Assembly: GCA_002712335.1 (NCBI GenBank)
Contig: PATI01000063.1
Coordinates: 21,165-26,984 of the forward strand
Origin: Rhodospirillaceae bacterium
Lineage (GTDB): Bacteria > Pseudomonadota > Alphaproteobacteria > MPNO01 > UBA2964
Reading direction: 5' to 3'
DNA length: 5,820 nt
Shown: one piece after another, positions 1 through 5,820 of the stretch
Layout of the letters: every line of letters starts with the position of its first letter
How positions within the stretch are numbered: the first letter of the stretch is position 1
Program-made: the position numbers and the translations under genes
Notes under the pieces: generated by a model
What the model was told of the DNA's origin: nothing
Seen by the model: only the letters and a program-made list of their open reading frames with translations
The model's database searches: none

Positions 1-1290
1 AACTGCAATCGTTTGACCTGGCCCAACACGCCCCTTTTCAATAATTTTTGACTCATCCATCGCCACCATGCCAGTTTCAGAACCAACAACCAAAAGGCCA
101 TCTTCACGAAGTGAATATCTCAATGGCCTTAAGCCATTTCGATCCATTCCTGCTACTACCCATTTACCATCAGTGGCACAAATTGCAGCTGGACCGTCCC
201 AGGGTTCAATTACACAGTTACAGTAATTGAAAAATGCGGCATGATTTTCTGGTATATTAGGTTTTGCGGACCAAGCATCTGGGATCATCATCATTTTAAC
301 TAATGGTGCTGACCGCCCACCGCGCGCCAAAAGTTCATATGCAGCATCTAATGCAGCAGAATCCGAACTTCCGGGTTGGATTACTGGTTTAATATCTTCT
401 ATTGCTTCACCAAAAAGGTTTGACTCGAGGCGAGTCTCATGACTTTTCATCCAATTAATATTCCCGGATAGGGTATTTATTTCGCCATTATGTGCTAACA
501 TCCGGAATGGCTGAGCTAGTTTCCATGTTGGAAAGGTATTTGTAGAGTAGCGTTGATGATAAATAGCAAAGCGAGATTCAAATCTTTCATCTAGAAGATC
601 AGGATAAAACTCTGTAACCTGTTCAGCTAAAAACATTCCTTTGTAAATTACCGACCGGCAACTAAGCGAACAGATGTAAAAGTCGGGTATATTTTCTTGA
701 ATGACTTGATTTTCTATTCGCCGCCTAATTATATATAAATCTCTTTCGAAATTTTCATCAGACTTTCCTGATCGACTAGCAATCATAATTTGTTCAATTT
801 CCGGGCGAGTAGCATTTGCTTTTTCGCCAATAACCTCTACGTTAAGTGGCACCTGCCGCCATCCATAAATAGAATACCCAAATTGCAATATTTGTGCTTC
901 GACTATGCTGCGACAACGTTCTTGACCCGCTAGATCTGTACGCGGCAGAAATATCATTCCTACCGCTATCGGACCGGGGCCCGGAGTGTGACCGGTACGA
1001 ATTGTGTGTTCGTGAAAAAAGTCCTGTGGTATTTCAACATGGATACCCGCACCATCTCCAGTTTTACCATCAGCATCGACAGCGCCACGATGCCAGAGTG
1101 CCTTTAATGCAGAAATTCCTGCTTCTACAACTTCTCTGCGTCTTTTACCGTCAACAGAGACCACCATTCCAACACCGCAAGCATCATGTTCATGAGCAGG
1201 ATCATACAAGCCAGTGTGGTGCAACCTTTCCTTTTCCAACTTCCATTTTAATATTTTCTGTTCCCCGAGATTTTTTTTCTTAACGGTCAT
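1..1290 (-). CDS. gltB: Glutamate synthase (NADPH) large subunit, N-terminal part, cut by left window edge
   Basis: Large (alpha) subunit of NADPH-GOGAT, which with GltD makes two glutamates from glutamine and 2-oxoglutarate in the cytoplasm. Reading the minus strand from the ATG at 1290 gives 430 uninterrupted codons to position 1; the family is about 1500 residues, so roughly a quarter is present. What is seen is the class II glutamine amidotransferase domain. The motif DACGVG places the catalytic cysteine at residue 38, so residues 1-37 should be a propeptide that is cleaved off, as in the family. Further marks are HQRYSTNTFPTW from residue 245, HNGEIN at 267-272, SSDSAALD, and DRNGLRPLR towards the end. 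The FMN and 3Fe-4S regions lie outside the window. The start is fixed by the ATGA overlap with the gltD stop and by AGAGG (complement of 1298-1302) 7 bases upstream. An eight-A run covers codons 4-7. Identification is secure. Confidence 0.96.
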   Translation of the reverse strand, partial: MTVKKKNLGEQKILKWKLEKERLHHTGLYDPAHEHDACGVGMVVSVDGKRRREVVEAGISALKALWHRGAVDADGKTGDGAGIHVEIPQDFFHEHTIRTGHTPGPGPIAVGMIFLPRTDLAGQERCRSIVEAQILQFGYSIYGWRQVPLNVEVIGEKANATRPEIEQIMIASRSGKSDENFERDLYIIRRRIENQVIQENIPDFYICSLSCRSVIYKGMFLAEQVTEFYPDLLDERFESRFAIYHQRYSTNTFPTWKLAQPFRMLAHNGEINTLSGNINWMKSHETRLESNLFGEAIEDIKPVIQPGSSDSAALDAAYELLARGGRSAPLVKMMMIPDAWSAKPNIPENHAAFFNYCNCVIEPWDGPAAICATDGKWVVAGMDRNGLRPLRYSLREDGLLVVGSETGMVAMDESKIIEKGRVGPGQTIAV

Positions 1291-2717
1291 GCTGCGACCT
1301 CTGCATCTTTAGGACGTCGTGCTTTAAGATAGTTATCCATCGAAGCTGCTGCGTCACGCCCATCCCGAATAGCCCAAACAACTAACGAAGCACCACGAAC
1401 AATATCGCCAGCTGCAAAAACACCATCAAGATTGGTCATTTTATTTCGGAAATTAATTTTTAGAGTTCCCCAACGGGTAACACCCAGTTCCGGCACATCA
1501 AACATTTTAGGAAGCTGCTCAGGATCAAAACCCAAAGCCTTAATGATTAAATCACCATCCACATTAAAACTTGAGCCCTCGATAACTTCAGGTGTCTGGC
1601 GTCCTGACGAATCAGCAACGCCCAAATGTATACGTGCGGCACGAACTGATGAAACTGCCGAATCACCGAGAAATGCCTCTGGTTGCGCGTGAAACTTAAA
1701 TTCAACACCCTCCTCTTCTGCATATTGAACTTCCCGACGGGAACCCGGCATATTTGCTTTATCACGACGATACAAACAAATCACCGATTCGGCCTGTTGC
1801 CGAACGGCAGTCCTGACGCAATCCATGGCTGTATCACCAGCTCCGAGAACAACAACACGCTTTCCAAATGAATTGAGTTTACCATTCTCAAAATCTGGTA
1901 CATTTTCACCTAAACTTTTGCGATTTGACGCTATAAGAAAATCAAGGGCTGGAACAATATTTTGCAGTCCGATACCGGGGGCCTGAATGTCACGGGCTTT
2001 ATAAACACCCGTTGCAATTAACACCGCATCATGCCGATCCCTAATTTCTTGAAAGCTTATATCTCGGCCAACATCCGTATTATAATGGATTTTAACTCCG
2101 GCATCTTCTAAAAGATTAACTCGCCTAGTAACGATAGATTTATCTAGCTTGAAATTTGGGATACCATAAACCAGTAAACCACCACCTCTATCGTACCGGT
2201 CATAAATATTTACCTGATAGCCCTTTCTTCGTAAAACATCCGCCGCTGCTAGCGCTGCGGGCCCCGCTCCAACAATACCTATTGACTGTTTATGTTCTCG
2301 GATTGGTTTGGGTGGTTTAACCCAACCATTTTCAAACGCTACTTCCGTTATATGGCTTTCCACTGCACCTATGGTAACTGTACCATGTCCAGCCTGCTCA
2401 ATAACGCAGTTTCCTTCGCATAGACGATCCTGCGGACAAATTCGACCACAAATTTCAGGAAAAGTATTTGTTGCTGAAGAAAGCTCATATGCTTCTTCCA
2501 TCCTATCCTGTGCTGTTAGCATTAGCCAATCAGGTATATTGTTATGAAGTGGACAATGAACTTGGCAAAAGGGAATACCACATTGGGAACACCGACTGGC
2601 CTGTTGCTCTGCCTGATCAGATTCAAAACGATTATAAATTTCTTCGAAATCCATCTTCCTTTCACTGGAGGACCTTTTCTTCGGTGTTTTTCGATCTAAA
2701 TCTGTAAATTTTAGCAT
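1287..2717 (-). CDS. gltD: Glutamate synthase (NADPH) small subunit
   Basis: Small (beta) subunit of NADPH-GOGAT: an FAD enzyme that takes electrons from NADPH and passes them through iron-sulfur clusters to GltB. It has 476 residues, the normal length (E. coli GltD is about 472). The N-terminal region carries two cysteine sets, C43, C46, C51, C55 and C90, C94, C100, C104, expected to hold the 4Fe-4S clusters. An FAD Rossmann motif GAGPAA is at 150-155, the NADPH-binding GAGDTAMD at 292-299, and the closing FAD motif AAGD at 435-438. The ATG start matches the usual alphaproteobacterial N-terminus (MLKF...KR...DFEEIY). Its ribosome site is weak: AAAGAG (complement of 2731-2736) is 13 bases away. 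Met22 has AAAGGA just upstream but would remove the conserved start. The gene is first in a gltD-gltB operon and its TGA overlaps the gltB ATG. Other FAD/NADPH relatives (e.g. dihydropyrimidine dehydrogenase, NfnL) share this fold, but adjacency to gltB settles the identity. Confidence 0.97.
   Translation of the reverse strand: MLKFTDLDRKTPKKRSSSERKMDFEEIYNRFESDQAEQQASRCSQCGIPFCQVHCPLHNNIPDWLMLTAQDRMEEAYELSSATNTFPEICGRICPQDRLCEGNCVIEQAGHGTVTIGAVESHITEVAFENGWVKPPKPIREHKQSIGIVGAGPAALAAADVLRRKGYQVNIYDRYDRGGGLLVYGIPNFKLDKSIVTRRVNLLEDAGVKIHYNTDVGRDISFQEIRDRHDAVLIATGVYKARDIQAPGIGLQNIVPALDFLIASNRKSLGENVPDFENGKLNSFGKRVVVLGAGDTAMDCVRTAVRQQAESVICLYRRDKANMPGSRREVQYAEEEGVEFKFHAQPEAFLGDSAVSSVRAARIHLGVADSSGRQTPEVIEGSSFNVDGDLIIKALGFDPEQLPKMFDVPELGVTRWGTLKINFRNKMTNLDGVFAAGDIVRGASLVVWAIRDGRDAAASMDNYLKARRPKDAEVAA
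1298..1302 (-). promoter_or_regulatory. Ribosome binding site of gltB
   Basis: The minus strand reads AGAGG, 7 bases before the gltB ATG and inside the last codons of gltD. With the ATGA overlap it suggests translational coupling of the two subunits. Confidence 0.6.
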
Positions 2718-2749
2718 AACTAATGTTTAACTCTTTTGATCACCAACAA

Positions 2750-2779
2750 ATTATTTCCCAATTTAAAGCCCTAGGTCAG
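2750..2779 (-). promoter_or_regulatory. Possible gltDB promoter
   Basis: On the minus strand CTGACC (complement of 2774-2779, 4 of 6 to TTGACA) is followed after 18 bases by AATAAT (complement of 2750-2755, 5 of 6 to TATAAT). Transcription would begin near 2743 and leave a leader of about 26 bases. AT-rich DNA gives such matches by chance, so this is only the best candidate I found by eye. I saw no sigma-54 (GG-N10-GC type) site. Confidence 0.3.
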
Positions 2780-3007
2780 TAGCCTAAGTTTCTTATTTTC
2801 CCATCGAAATTTTCTTAAGGAATCAAAATGGGAGTTGGTATATAAAGTAAAATCTATGTGTTGGCGAGAAAAAAATATATAAAAGGTCAATAGTAGTTAC
2901 CTATTTTTCATTATTACAAGGTCAAAAATTTTTAATTAAATAGATTTAATGATAGTATTGATAGAATTTAGGTCCGTTATGGTACTATCTAACAGTGTTT
3001 CCGGCAA

Positions 3008-3013
3008 TATAAT
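3008..3013 (+). promoter_or_regulatory. Possible -10 element of the uppP promoter
   Basis: A perfect TATAAT lies 42 bases before the uppP TTG start, which would leave a leader of about 35 bases. No good -35 box is found 16-18 bases upstream. An alternative pair is TTGATA (2958-2963) with TACTAT (2983-2988), but its 19-base spacer is long. Neither is strong. Confidence 0.3.
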
Positions 3014-3041
3014 TAGCTGTATATTGTATTATTGAATTTTT

Positions 3042-3046
3042 AAGGG
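3042..3046 (+). promoter_or_regulatory. Ribosome binding site fixing the uppP TTG start
   Basis: AAGGG lies 9 bases before the TTG at 3056. It supports this non-ATG start, which also gives the N-terminus expected for the family. Confidence 0.65.
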
Positions 3047-3055
3047 ATTGGTTTT

Positions 3056-3850
3056 TTGAATTTAATACAAACTACGACTCTGGCATTGCTACAGGGACTA
3101 ACAGAATTTTTACCGATAAGTTCATCAGGTCACTTAATTCTAGCGCCAATATTTTTAGGATGGAGAGATCAAGGACTTATCATCGATGTAGCAGTGCACA
3201 TCGGTACTTTGGGTGCCGTGATTATATATTTAAGGCATGAAGTATGGAGAATAATAAGTAGTTTAGTAAATATCAGAAAAAATCATTTAAATGATGGGGC
3301 AAAATTAGGCTATTTATTGCTAATAGCTAGCCTTCCTGTCTTCATTGTCGGATTTATTGTAAAATTTTATATTGGTGTGGGGATTAGAATACCTCTCATT
3401 ATAGGTTGGTCTTTCATTATTGGTGGAATGCTTCTTTACCTCTCCGATTTAATAGGGAAGACAAAAAAAGATCTTGCGAATTTTAGAATCGTTGACGCGA
3501 TCTTAATCGGCGTTGCGCAAGCCTTTGCTATTATCCCCGGAGCAAGTCGCGCGGGAATAACCATCACAATGGCCCGCTTTTTGGGCTACAAGAGAGATGA
3601 AGCAGCCAGAATTTCATTGCTTTTATCTATACCGGCTATCTTAGGTGCTGGCGTTGTTTTAGGTATTGAAATTATTGAAAGTGCTAGCCCTCTTCTTATT
3701 TATCATGTTTTTTGGGGAACTACTGTAGCATTTATTACAGCTATGTTTGCTATCTCGATTATGATGAGTTGGCTAAAACAAAACAACTACACCCCTTTTG
3801 TCATTTATCGAATATGCTTAGGTATAGTGATCCTTTGGTTTGCCGCCTGA
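3056..3850 (+). CDS. uppP: Undecaprenyl-diphosphate phosphatase (UppP/BacA family)
   Basis: Integral membrane phosphatase that turns undecaprenyl diphosphate into undecaprenyl phosphate, recycling the lipid carrier used for peptidoglycan and other surface polymers; overproduction in this family gives bacitracin resistance. The protein has 264 residues (E. coli BacA has 273) and is hydrophobic throughout, consistent with about eight membrane helices. The first signature QGLTEFLPISSSGHL spans 13-27 and supplies the (E/Q)xxxE pair Q13 and E17. The second signature, PGASRAG at 161-167, carries the catalytic arginine R165. This loop is more often PGxSRSG, so Ala166 replaces the usual serine. The TTG start is supported by AAGGG 9 bases upstream and by the signature falling at the expected distance. 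The gene stands alone: it diverges from gltD and ends in TGA only 5 bases from the stop of the convergent NDUFA9-like gene. Confidence 0.95.
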   Translation: MNLIQTTTLALLQGLTEFLPISSSGHLILAPIFLGWRDQGLIIDVAVHIGTLGAVIIYLRHEVWRIISSLVNIRKNHLNDGAKLGYLLLIASLPVFIVGFIVKFYIGVGIRIPLIIGWSFIIGGMLLYLSDLIGKTKKDLANFRIVDAILIGVAQAFAIIPGASRAGITITMARFLGYKRDEAARISLLLSIPAILGAGVVLGIEIIESASPLLIYHVFWGTTVAFITAMFAISIMMSWLKQNNYTPFVIYRICLGIVILWFAA

Positions 3851-3855
3851 TAACT

Positions 3856-4824
3856 CTAAAGAGAGCGAGATGTATTACTCCTAAATTTTGCCGGACGATA
3901 TCGAGCTAAGTAACTCGGTAATACAGCCTGAAGCGGGGTTGGGACAATGCCTAAATCTTCTAATTTCAGGGAACTTATACCAACGATATTATCAATTTTA
4001 AGTAGCTGGACTTGATCTCGTGTGAGCAATGGATTAGGAAGAAAAAAAGGTATTCGTAAATACTCCAAAAAGAACGCTTTTAGAGATGCAGCCCAAAATG
4101 GCAAAGGCATCAGCAAACACCTTCTCTTGGTTTCAATCAACATCATTTCCATCAGCTCTTGAAATGAGTGAACTGCTGGGCCTCCAATTTCATAACAGGA
4201 GCTAACCGTCATTTTATTATGTAAACAGGCTACTACCGCCTTAGCAATATCTCCGACATAGACCGGTTGAAACTTTGTCTGAGCACCCACCAAAGGCAAT
4301 ATAGGTAATAATCTTGCCATTGATGCAAATCGGTTAAAAAAATCATCTTCAGAACCAAAAACGAGTGATGGTCGAAGAATTGTTGCTTCTTTAAATATTT
4401 CTGAAACAGCGTCCTCACCATTTTTTTTACTGCGGGCATATTCAGATTTTGAATTATTGTCTGCCCCTATGGCAGAAAAATGAATAAACCTTTTCACTCC
4501 CGCATCATGTGCCTCTTGCGCCAAAAAACGTGCTCCATCAACATGAATTGAACGGAAATTTTGTAGCCCCCGCTTAAATAAAACGCCAACTAGGTTTATC
4601 ACAACATCGCTGCCCTCAATGGCGGTAGCAATTGATAATTTATTGCGAATATTTGCGGCTACTGGAACAACTTGCCCTACATCGCCTATCGGTTTGCATC
4701 GCAAGGCCTCTTCAGGGCGCCGACATACTACTCTTATTTGGAGTCCTTCTTGGGCCAGAGAACGTACAATGTATCTACCCAGAAACCCTGTTCCACCAAA
4801 CACTGTTACAACATTGTGTTTCAC
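3856..4824 (-). CDS. NDUFA9-like NAD(P)-binding protein (complex I 39 kDa subunit / atypical SDR family)
   Basis: A 322-residue member of the extended or atypical short-chain dehydrogenase group that includes the mitochondrial complex I accessory subunit NDUFA9. The N-terminal Rossmann motif GGTGFLG (10-16) should bind NAD(P). A basic stretch follows the second beta strand (RVVCRRPEE, 31-39). VINLVGVL (75-82) and HFSAIGA (115-121) are typical of the family. Y129-x3-K133 occupies the place of the SDR catalytic pair, so catalysis cannot be excluded. The C-terminal third has a hydrophobic stretch (LPFWAASLKAFFLEYL) that may contact the membrane. The start is GTG: AAGGGAG lies 8 bases upstream and an in-frame TGA stands further up. 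Bacterial relatives are often labelled complex I NDUFA9 subunit family, but no nuo genes are nearby and the real role (complex I assembly, quinone-related work, or another substrate) is not shown. It converges on uppP. Confidence 0.88.
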   Translation of the reverse strand: MKHNVVTVFGGTGFLGRYIVRSLAQEGLQIRVVCRRPEEALRCKPIGDVGQVVPVAANIRNKLSIATAIEGSDVVINLVGVLFKRGLQNFRSIHVDGARFLAQEAHDAGVKRFIHFSAIGADNNSKSEYARSKKNGEDAVSEIFKEATILRPSLVFGSEDDFFNRFASMARLLPILPLVGAQTKFQPVYVGDIAKAVVACLHNKMTVSSCYEIGGPAVHSFQELMEMMLIETKRRCLLMPLPFWAASLKAFFLEYLRIPFFLPNPLLTRDQVQLLKIDNIVGISSLKLEDLGIVPTPLQAVLPSYLARYRPAKFRSNTSRSL

Positions 4825-4832
4825 TATTTCGT

Positions 4833-4839
4833 CTCCCTT
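4833..4839 (-). promoter_or_regulatory. Ribosome binding site fixing the GTG start of the NDUFA9-like gene
   Basis: The minus strand reads AAGGGAG, 8 bases before the GTG at 4824. This is the strongest Shine-Dalgarno match of the leftward genes and supports the non-ATG start. Confidence 0.75.
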
Positions 4840-4886
4840 GATGGCAATTGAGTATCAAAACATCAACTTTATAAATGGTTACCCTC

Positions 4887-4914
4887 TATATATCCTTGAT
4901 AATCAATTTGCCAA
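4887..4914 (-). promoter_or_regulatory. Probable promoter of the NDUFA9-like gene
   Basis: On the minus strand TTGGCA (complement of 4909-4914, 5 of 6 to consensus) is followed after 16 bases by TATATA (complement of 4887-4892). Transcription would begin near 4880, giving a leader of about 55 bases. It lies back to back with the tRNA promoter. Confidence 0.5.
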
Positions 4915-4941
4915 AGTCTAATTAAAAATCGTTTAATTTTG

Positions 4942-4970
4942 TTGACAGAACACAAACCTTTGCCTTACCC
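4942..4970 (+). promoter_or_regulatory. Probable promoter of tRNA-Leu
   Basis: A perfect -35 box TTGACA is at 4942-4947, about 42 bases before the mature tRNA. The -10 region 17-18 bases on (around 4965-4971, TTACCCC) is a poor match. This is acceptable in alphaproteobacteria, where the -35 TTG is usually the better conserved part. Transcription would start near 4977, a few bases before the tRNA. Confidence 0.5.
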
Positions 4971-4983
4971 CACTCTAATAAGT

Positions 4984-5070
4984 GCCCAGGTGGCGGAACT
5001 GGTAGACGCGCAGGTTTCAGGTACCTGTGGCCAATAGGCCGTGGAAGTTCGAGTCTTCTCCTGGGCACCA
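4984..5070 (+). tRNA. tRNA-Leu, anticodon CAG
   Basis: A full class II (long variable arm) tRNA with encoded CCA. The acceptor stem GCCCAGG (4984-4990) pairs exactly with CCTGGGC (5060-5066), followed by A and CCA (5068-5070). The D arm contains the GGTAGACGCG typical of leucine tRNAs. The anticodon stem CAGGT/ACCTG (5011-5015, 5023-5027) closes the loop TTCAGGT, which puts CAG at 5018-5020, so it reads CUG. The variable arm is GGCC-AATA-GGCC. The T stem GGAAG/CTTCT (5043-5047, 5055-5059) closes loop TTCGAGT. All arms fold, so the gene is intact despite the integrase gene next to it. I see no strong terminator after it. Confidence 0.97.
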
Positions 5071-5218
5071 ACAAAATAGTCACCTCTTCTATTGAGGGAA
5101 TGCGCAGGGATCAAGGTTATTAACAATGGATTACCTGCATGCACTCCATAAAATTCGTGAGGCTGGCTAACTTGCCGAAACTCCTTTTGGTCCAATTCCA
5201 ACACGAGGAGTTCATAAA
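5071..5218 (+). other. tRNA-integrase spacer
   Basis: This stretch of 148 bases has no convincing gene. It holds a weak hairpin CCTC-N7-GAGG (5083-5097) without a T run, a TGCATGCA palindrome near 5137-5144, and a 14-codon reading frame (5126-5170, MDYLHALHKIREAG) that could be a leader peptide but has no independent support. Integrase arm-binding or directionality-factor sites would be expected here, but I cannot recognise them by eye. Confidence 0.4.
5205..5210 (+). promoter_or_regulatory. Ribosome binding site of the integrase gene
   Basis: GAGGAG lies 8 bases before the ATG at 5219. It is an excellent Shine-Dalgarno match and decides the start. Confidence 0.8.
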
Positions 5219-5820
5219 ATGGGTACAATCAGAAAAAGAAGAAACAAAAATACAATCCGATATCAAGCAGTAGTCCGTTTAAAAAATCACCCAACAATCT
5301 CTAAAACTTTCCATCGCAAATCTCATGCAAACCAATGGATAAAAGAAAAAGAAATACAAATTGAAAATGGTGTTTTGAATTATTCAACTGCATCATCCAA
5401 ACAGACTTTAGGAAATGTGCTAACACGCTATCTGAAAGAAATTACGCCAAGAAAAAAATCTCCCGAAATAGAAACAATAAAAATAAAACGACTCATGACA
5501 GAGCCTGTAGCGAAAATCCAATTTAGTAATTTAAAACCAGAGCACATAATTGAGTTTAGAAACAACAGACTGAAAAATGTTTCAGGTGGCACAACACTAA
5601 AGGATTTATCTCTTCTCAGTCATGCCATTGAAATAGGTATTAAAGAATGGGGTTTACACCTGAGTAGAAACCCCGTGAGACAAATCAAAAAGCCTAAGCA
5701 AAATCCACCTAGGGACAGACGATTCAAGACTGGGGAAGAAGATTTCATTTTGTTGGCCTGTAATGCGTCACAAAATCCCTACTTCAAATCTTTGGTTATC
5801 TTAGCCATTGAAACAGCAAT
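5219..5820 (+). CDS. Tyrosine-type site-specific integrase, N-terminal part, cut by right window edge
   Basis: Phage/island integrase; 200 codons are present and the frame is open at the window end. The first 50 or so residues are basic (MGTIRKRRNKNTIRYQAVVR, then KTFHRKSHANQWIKEKE), as in the arm-type DNA-binding domain of many alphaproteobacterial integrases. Residues about 60-165 (TLGNVLTRYLKEITPRKK... onward) resemble the helical core-binding domain. PPRDRRFKTGEEDFILLA and NPYFKSLVILAIETA then match the start of the catalytic domain. In this family the first catalytic arginine follows directly after such a helix (ETGMRRGE type), so it lies just past the edge, and none of the R-H-R-Y residues can be checked. 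The start is set by GAGGAG 8 bases upstream. The gene is very A-rich on the coding strand, with many AAA and AAT codons, more so than gltD. It could be intact or broken further on. Confidence 0.88.
   Translation, partial: MGTIRKRRNKNTIRYQAVVRLKNHPTISKTFHRKSHANQWIKEKEIQIENGVLNYSTASSKQTLGNVLTRYLKEITPRKKSPEIETIKIKRLMTEPVAKIQFSNLKPEHIIEFRNNRLKNVSGGTTLKDLSLLSHAIEIGIKEWGLHLSRNPVRQIKKPKQNPPRDRRFKTGEEDFILLACNASQNPYFKSLVILAIETA

Larger units (their letters stand above)
2718..3055. other. Divergent intergenic region between gltD and uppP
   Basis: This stretch of 338 bases is strongly AT-rich and has no convincing gene on either strand. It must carry the promoters of both gltDB (leftward) and uppP (rightward). 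Visible structure: AAGGTCAA occurs twice in the same orientation (2883-2890 and 2918-2925, 35 bases start to start), TGATAG occurs twice (2950-2955 and 2959-2964), and there is a short dyad TAGG-N7-CCTA at 2772-2786. None matches an operator I recognise. No riboswitch or RNA gene is evident. Confidence 0.6.
5054..5820 (+). mobile_element. Probable left end of an integrated element at tRNA-Leu (integrative element, island or prophage)
   Basis: A phage-type tyrosine integrase starts about 150 bases beyond the 3' end of an intact tRNA-Leu and points away from it. This is the classic layout of an element that entered at a tRNA 3' end and restored the tRNA sequence. The left boundary is inferred: the attachment core should lie in the T arm/acceptor part of the tRNA (about 5048-5070), but the second core copy is not in the window, so neither its length nor the far end can be given. 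The type of element cannot be told from this part. Confidence 0.6.

Noticed and set aside
48..230. 60-codon plus-strand frame
   Set aside because: Opposite conserved gltB sequence; no ribosome site or family resemblance.
894..1283. 129-codon frame on the plus strand
   Set aside because: It lies wholly opposite the clear amidotransferase domain of gltB and has no recognisable domain; it is a shadow frame.
2718..3055. CRISPR array, riboswitch or small RNA in the divergent region
   Set aside because: No repeated unit of CRISPR length, no recognisable aptamer fold, and only short AT-rich repeats were found.
4619..4921. 100-codon plus-strand frame
   Set aside because: Runs opposite the N-terminal Rossmann region of the NDUFA9-like gene and its promoter; no independent support.
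5083..5097. tRNA-Leu terminator
   Set aside because: CCTC-N7-GAGG has only four pairs and no following T run, so it does not qualify as an intrinsic terminator.
5092..5122. Integrase promoter TTGAGG ... TTATTA
   Set aside because: The spacer is 19 bases and the -10 match is poor; not better than chance in this AT-rich stretch.
5126..5170. 14-codon frame before the integrase as a separate gene
   Set aside because: Too short and without family resemblance to call; kept only as an observation.
4965..5228. 87-codon minus-strand frame
   Set aside because: It covers the entire tRNA-Leu on the opposite strand, so it cannot be a real gene.

Overview
The window looks like chromosomal DNA from a fairly AT-rich alphaproteobacterium. 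This rests on the alphaproteobacterial style of GltD and of the NDUFA9-like protein, the gltD-before-gltB order, and a tRNA-Leu with an encoded CCA end. I ran no database search, so anything below class level is a guess; a low-GC Rhodobacterales- or SAR116-like marine lineage would fit.

Layout: positions 1-2717 hold the glutamate synthase (NADPH-GOGAT) operon on the minus strand. gltD (complete) is followed by gltB (first 430 codons only, running off the left edge), joined by a 4-base ATGA overlap. Positions 2718-3055 are an AT-rich divergent intergenic region with weak promoter-like signals for both sides. Positions 3056-3850 hold uppP (undecaprenyl-diphosphate phosphatase) on the plus strand, with a TTG start. 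It converges, with only 5 bases between stop codons, on an NDUFA9-like NAD(P)-binding short-chain dehydrogenase relative (3856-4824, minus strand, GTG start).

Positions 4825-4983 hold back-to-back promoters for the NDUFA9-like gene and for a tRNA-Leu(CAG) at 4984-5070. Just past the 3' end of the tRNA, on the same strand, is a tyrosine-type integrase gene (from 5219) that is cut by the right edge before its catalytic residues.

The left 5 kb is housekeeping: ammonia assimilation into glutamate, recycling of the cell-wall lipid carrier, and a protein related to an accessory subunit or assembly factor of respiratory complex I. The right 0.75 kb is probably the integrase end of an element inserted at the tRNA-Leu gene. 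If there is unusual cargo, it lies to the right of this window. Nothing inside the window amounts to a demonstrably new system.
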